NCBI GenBank assembly: GCA_030039615.1
Contig: JASHVF010000039.1
Coordinates: forward strand, 1 to 9,570
Source: Gammaproteobacteria bacterium
GTDB taxonomy: Bacteria; Pseudomonadota; Gammaproteobacteria; Steroidobacterales; Steroidobacteraceae
Direction: 5' to 3'
DNA length: 9,570 bases
The stretch's first letter is position 1. Every line of letters begins with the position of its first letter. Below are positions 6,403-9,570 of the stretch, piece after piece. Under the pieces are notes generated by a model. It searched no databases. It saw nothing but the letters and a program-made list of their open reading frames with translations, and was not told the origin of the DNA. Made by a program: the position numbers and the translations under genes.

Positions 6403-7206
6403 ATGTGCCAGACCTGCGGTTGCACCGTCACGGCGGGAAACGCGCACCTCGTCCGCGCCGGCGAGGCGCCGGGGACCACGATCGAGGTGCTCACGGACCT
6501 TCTCACCGCCAACGATCGGGTGGCGCAGCACAACCGCGAGCATTTCGATGAGCACGGCGTGCTCGCGATCAACCTCATGTCCTCCCCGGGCGCCGGCAAG
6601 ACCACGCTGCTCGAGGCGACTATCCGCGCGCTGCGCGGCCGCTACCGCATCGCCGTCATCGAGGGCGATCTCGAGACCGACAACGATGCCGCCCGCATCC
6701 GCGCCCAGGGCGTGCCGGCGGTGCAGATCACGACCGGCACCGCCTGTCATCTCGATGCCCACCTGGTGCACCGGGCGCTGCACGATCTGCCGCTCGCGGG
6801 ACTCGATCTGCTGTTCATCGAGAATGTCGGCAACCTCGTGTGCCCCGCGAGCTTCGACCTGGGGCAGCACCGTAACGTGGTGCTGCTGTGCTCCACCGAG
6901 GGCGATGACAAGCCCGCCAAGTATCCGGTGATGTTCCGCGCGGCCGACCTGGTGGTGCTCAGCAAGGCCGACCTGCTCGGGGTACTGGAGGATTTCGATC
7001 CGGAGCGCGCCGCGGCGGCGCTGCGGGCGCTCGGTCGCGACACTCCCATCATCCGCACCGCCGCGCGCCGCGTGCCCGCGCTCGATGACTGGCTCGCCTG
7101 GCTCGAGCGCGAGCTGACAGCGCCGCGCGCGCTCGCCGCGGCCCGGCCGCTGCAGCCCGTGCAGCGCGCCGCCGCCAGCGCGGCCCCGACAGTCACCGAG
7201 GCCTGA
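6403..7206 (+). CDS. hypB: Hydrogenase nickel incorporation GTPase HypB
   Basis: A 267-residue SIMIBI-class GTPase that drives nickel delivery to the large subunit. It starts with MCQTCGC, the high-affinity nickel motif C-x-x-C-G-C known from E. coli HypB. The P-loop is SPGAGKTT (61-68) and the guanine-specificity motif is SKAD (187-190). The G-domain metal site is present as Cys115-His116 (ACHLDAH) and Cys147 (NLVCPASFD). The histidine-rich nickel-storage stretch seen in rhizobial HypB is absent, so this is a delivery rather than storage form. An Ala/Pro/Arg-rich tail of about 28 residues follows the conserved domain. The ATG at 6403 is chosen because it preserves the CxxCGC N-terminus; GAGGAG lies nine bases upstream. 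An ATG at 6396 is out of frame. Confidence 0.96.
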   Translation: MCQTCGCTVTAGNAHLVRAGEAPGTTIEVLTDLLTANDRVAQHNREHFDEHGVLAINLMSSPGAGKTTLLEATIRALRGRYRIAVIEGDLETDNDAARIRAQGVPAVQITTGTACHLDAHLVHRALHDLPLAGLDLLFIENVGNLVCPASFDLGQHRNVVLLCSTEGDDKPAKYPVMFRAADLVVLSKADLLGVLEDFDPERAAAALRALGRDTPIIRTAARRVPALDDWLAWLERELTAPRALAAARPLQPVQRAAASAAPTVTEA

Positions 7207-7210
7207 GCGC

Positions 7211-7468
7211 ATGTGTCTCGCCATTCCGGTGCAGGTCGCGGCCAGGCTCGATGACTCCTGGATCGAGACCGAGGTCGGGGGCGTGCGCAGCCGCGTCTCG
7301 AGCTCGCTGCTCGATGAGGTGGCGGTCGGCGACTACGTCATCGTCCACGCCGGCTTCGCGATCGCCCGTCTCGACGTCGCGGAGGCCGAGAAGACCCTGG
7401 CGCTGTTCGCCGAGCTGGCCGAGCGCCTGCGCGCAAGCCACGATGCGTTACATCCGCGCATTCCGTGA
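7211..7468 (+). CDS. hypC: Hydrogenase maturation chaperone HypC
   Basis: An 85-residue chaperone that, with HypD, carries the Fe(CN)2CO group and hands it to the large-subunit precursor. It has the invariant start MCLAIP, where Cys2 binds iron and the large subunit, and the conserved His46 in VIVHAGFAI. It begins 4 bases after the hypB stop, with GAGG nine bases before the ATG. Its 3' end overlaps hypD by 26 bases. It may be the general HypC rather than an uptake-specific HupF/HoxL, because it sits in the hyp cluster and only one copy is present in the window. Confidence 0.95.
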   Translation: MCLAIPVQVAARLDDSWIETEVGGVRSRVSSSLLDEVAVGDYVIVHAGFAIARLDVAEAEKTLALFAELAERLRASHDALHPRIP

Positions 7469-8576
7469 CGGCTCCGCGGCCGCGGCGCTCGCGCGGCAGC
7501 TCGAGCTCGAGGTCGATCGCCGGCGCGATTATCACCTGATGGAATTCTGCGGCGGCCATACGCACGCCATCTTCCGCTACGGGGTCGAGGACCTTCTGCC
7601 GCGCAATATCCACCTGGTGCACGGACCGGGTTGTCCGGTGTGCGTGCTCGCGATACCGCGGCTCGATGCCGCGGTCGAGCTCGCGCAGCGTCCGGGAGTC
7701 ACGCTCGTCAGCTACGGCGACATGCTGCGCGTGCCGGCTTCCCGGCGGCGCAGCCTCCTCACGGCGCGCGCCCGGGGGGCCGACGTCCGCATGGTGTACT
7801 CGGCCCTCGAGGCACTCGAGATCGCCGCCGCCGAGCCGGATCGCGAGGTGGTGTTCTTCGCGGTCGGCTTCGAGACGACGACTCCAGCGACCGCGCACGT
7901 GGTGCTGGAAGCCGCGCGCCGCGGGCTCGGCAACTTCAGCGTCTACTGCAACCACGTGCTGACGCCCGCCGCCATCCAGAGCATCCTCGACTCGCCCGAG
8001 GTGCGCGAGTTGGGACCGGTGCGGGTCGATGGCTTCATCGGCCCCTCGCACGTGAGCGCGGTGATCGGCAGCCGGCCGTACGAGTATTTCGCCGAGGAAT
8101 ACCAGCGGCCGGTGGTGATTGCCGGCTTCGAGCCTCTCGATGTGCTCGCGGCGGTGCGCATGCTGGTGCGCCAATTGAACGCGGGCGAGGCGCACGTCGA
8201 GAACGAATTCACCCGTGGCGTCACGCGCGAGGGCAACCGCAAGGCGCAGCGTCTGGTCGCGGAGGTGTTCGAGCTGCGGCCGAGCTTCGAGTGGCGCGGA
8301 CTCGGCGAGCTGCCCTACAGCGGGCTGCGCCTGAAGGCCGCGTACGCCCACCTCGATGCGGAGCGGCGCTTCGCGCTCGAGGCGCGCCCGGTGGCGGAGA
8401 ACAAGGCATGTCAGTGCCCGGCCATCATCCGCGGCGTGAAGAAGCCCACCGACTGCGCCATCTTCGCCACGGTGTGCACGCCGCACAATCCGATCGGCTC
8501 GTGCATGGTATCGGCTGAAGGCGCCTGCGCGGCCTATTACAAGTATCGCCGCGGCGCCGTGCGGGCCGCGAGCTGA
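7443..8576 (+). CDS. hypD: Hydrogenase maturation iron-sulfur protein HypD
   Basis: A 377-residue scaffold on which the Fe(CN)2CO moiety is assembled together with HypC and HypE. Conserved elements are FCGGHTHAI (Cys36), GPGCPVC (Cys64 and Cys67) and the C-terminal [4Fe-4S] region running from ENKACQCPAI to SAEGACAAYY, with cysteines at 323, 325, 338, 345, 354 and 362. The first ATG that gives the family N-terminus is at 7443, inside the 3' end of hypC. No strong ribosome site is visible there, so translation is probably coupled to hypC. The stop TGA shares one base with the ATG of hypX. Confidence 0.96.
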   Translation: MRYIRAFRDGSAAAALARQLELEVDRRRDYHLMEFCGGHTHAIFRYGVEDLLPRNIHLVHGPGCPVCVLAIPRLDAAVELAQRPGVTLVSYGDMLRVPASRRRSLLTARARGADVRMVYSALEALEIAAAEPDREVVFFAVGFETTTPATAHVVLEAARRGLGNFSVYCNHVLTPAAIQSILDSPEVRELGPVRVDGFIGPSHVSAVIGSRPYEYFAEEYQRPVVIAGFEPLDVLAAVRMLVRQLNAGEAHVENEFTRGVTREGNRKAQRLVAEVFELRPSFEWRGLGELPYSGLRLKAAYAHLDAERRFALEARPVAENKACQCPAIIRGVKKPTDCAIFATVCTPHNPIGSCMVSAEGACAAYYKYRRGAVRAAS

Positions 8577-9570
8577 TGCGGATTCTGCTCCTCACGCACG
8601 CCTTCAACAGCCTCACGCAGCGGCTCCACTGCGAGCTCGCCGGCGACGGGCACGAGCTCTCCGTCGAGCTCGACATTCACGAGCGGGTGACCGTCGATGC
8701 CGTCGAGCTCTTCCGGCCGCAGGTGATTCTCGCCCCGTTCCTGAAGCGCGCCATTCCCCCCGCGGTGTGGCAGCGCCGCCCGTGCCTGATCGTGCACCCG
8801 GGACCGCGGGGCGACCGCGGGCCCGCGGCGCTCGACTGGGCGATCCTGCGGGACCTGCCCGACTGGGGAGTCACCGTACTGCAGGCCGATGCGGACTGGG
8901 ACGCCGGGCCGGTCTGGGCGAGCGTCGCCTTTCCCATGCGCCGCGCCGCCAAGAGCAGCCTCTACCGGCACGAGGTGACCGAGGGCGCGGTGGTCGCGGT
9001 GCGCGCCGCACTCGCACGCATCGCCGCCGGCGCCGGCCCGCTCGCTGCGGCGAATCGCAGCGACGCGCAAGGCTGGCAGCCGCCGCTGCCGGCCGCAGAG
9101 CGCGCGATCGACTGGACGCAGGACACGACCGGGGTGGTACTGCGCAAGATCCGCAGTGCCGACGGCGCCCCCGGGGTCGAGGATCGGCTGCTCGGGCGGC
9201 GCGTGCGCCTGTTCGATGCCCATCCGGAGCTGCGGCTCGCAGGCCGTCCCGGCACGCTCATCGCGCGCTGTCAGGAGGCGGTCTGTCGGGCGACGCGCGA
9301 CGGGGCAGTCTGGATCGGGCAGCTCAAGCCGCTCGAGGGAGCGCGGCAGGGCCTCAAGCTCCCCGCAACGCTCGCTCTCGGCGAAGAGACCGGCGCGCTT
9401 CCCGAGAGCGAAGCCACTGCCCACGCAGCCGGCGGAACGCCCGACCTCGAGATCCGCTACCAGGAGCGCGGTGCGGTCGGCTACCTGCATTTCTCTTTCT
9501 ATAACGGCGCCCTGAGCAGCGCGCAGAGCGCGCGGCTGCGCGCCGCGTACGCGCAGGCCCGCGAGCGCCC
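8576..9570 (+). CDS. hypX: HypX/HoxX, CO-ligand synthesis enzyme (partial, C-terminus missing)
   Basis: The first 331 codons of a large protein that runs off the window without a stop. HypX makes the active-site CO ligand under oxic conditions from a formyl group carried on tetrahydrofolate by way of formyl-CoA. The N-terminus MRILLLTHAFNSLTQRL and the segment HPGPRGDRGPAALDWAI (74-90) match the formyltransferase-like domain, with WGVTVLQADADWDAGPVW (97-114) and SSLYRHEV (127-134) also typical of HoxX. Residues 181-265 resemble the formyltransferase C-terminal subdomain. VGYLHFSFYNGALSSAQ (301-317) marks the beginning of the enoyl-CoA hydratase/isomerase-like domain, most of which lies beyond the window. 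The ATG overlaps the hypD stop by one base. HypX occurs mainly in organisms that make hydrogenase in air, which suggests an aerobic or facultative host. Confidence 0.93.
   Translation, partial: MRILLLTHAFNSLTQRLHCELAGDGHELSVELDIHERVTVDAVELFRPQVILAPFLKRAIPPAVWQRRPCLIVHPGPRGDRGPAALDWAILRDLPDWGVTVLQADADWDAGPVWASVAFPMRRAAKSSLYRHEVTEGAVVAVRAALARIAAGAGPLAAANRSDAQGWQPPLPAAERAIDWTQDTTGVVLRKIRSADGAPGVEDRLLGRRVRLFDAHPELRLAGRPGTLIARCQEAVCRATRDGAVWIGQLKPLEGARQGLKLPATLALGEETGALPESEATAHAAGGTPDLEIRYQERGAVGYLHFSFYNGALSSAQSARLRAAYAQARER

Noticed and set aside
7338..8486. A 382-codon minus-strand frame opposite hypD
   Set aside because: It is antisense to all the conserved motifs of HypD and has a shadow-like Arg/His/Glu-rich composition.
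8537..9490. Minus-strand 317-codon and plus-strand 245-codon frames over the right end
   Set aside because: The HypX frame (8576 to the edge) explains the region with a strong family match. The alternatives have no motifs.
1..9570. CRISPR arrays, tRNA genes, transposases, phage genes or riboswitches
   Set aside because: No direct repeat series, cloverleaf-like segment or mobile-element protein was seen on either strand. Almost all bases are taken by the genes listed.

Overview
The window is a very GC-rich, densely packed stretch built around a membrane-bound [NiFe] uptake hydrogenase and its maturation genes. Base composition, gene order and protein families suggest a proteobacterium, perhaps gamma or beta. 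No rRNA or marker gene is present, so the taxonomy is inference. No tRNA, CRISPR array, insertion sequence or phage gene was seen.

Layout. Positions 1-51 look like the 3' tail of an upstream gene that overlaps a small SnoaL/NTF2-like protein (48-410). That gene converges on a six-gene leftward operon. Read in its own direction, the operon runs: small subunit (5825-4695, Tat signal), large subunit (4698-2989), b-type cytochrome (2992-2294), maturation endopeptidase (2301-1726), a lipoprotein-type monohaem cytochrome c (about 1823-1407) and a UbiA/MenA-like prenyltransferase (1328-429). The first four genes overlap by 4-8 bases. The cytochrome c start probably lies about 98 bases inside the protease gene. 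A 185-base divergent region (5826-6010) separates this operon from a rightward maturation operon: hypA (6011), hypB (6403), hypC (7211), hypD (7443) and hypX/hoxX (8576, running off the window end). HypE and HypF are not in the window.

How the genes work together. HypC and HypD, with HypE/HypF encoded elsewhere, would build the Fe(CN)2CO group. HypX would supply CO under oxic conditions. HypA and HypB insert nickel. The HupD/HyaD-type protease trims 15 residues from the large subunit. The folded heterodimer is exported by Tat and anchored by the small-subunit C-terminal helix to the cytochrome b, which passes H2 electrons to quinone. The cytochrome c and the prenyltransferase (possible quinone biosynthesis) are plausible electron-transfer accessories, but this rests on gene position.

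The most notable point is in the small subunit. The second proximal-cluster cysteine is replaced by Asn (C61-x-x-N64), and the two extra cysteines of O2-tolerant group 1d enzymes are absent, although HypX suggests maturation in air. The rest is a recognisable hydrogenase locus with some unusual details rather than an entirely new system.
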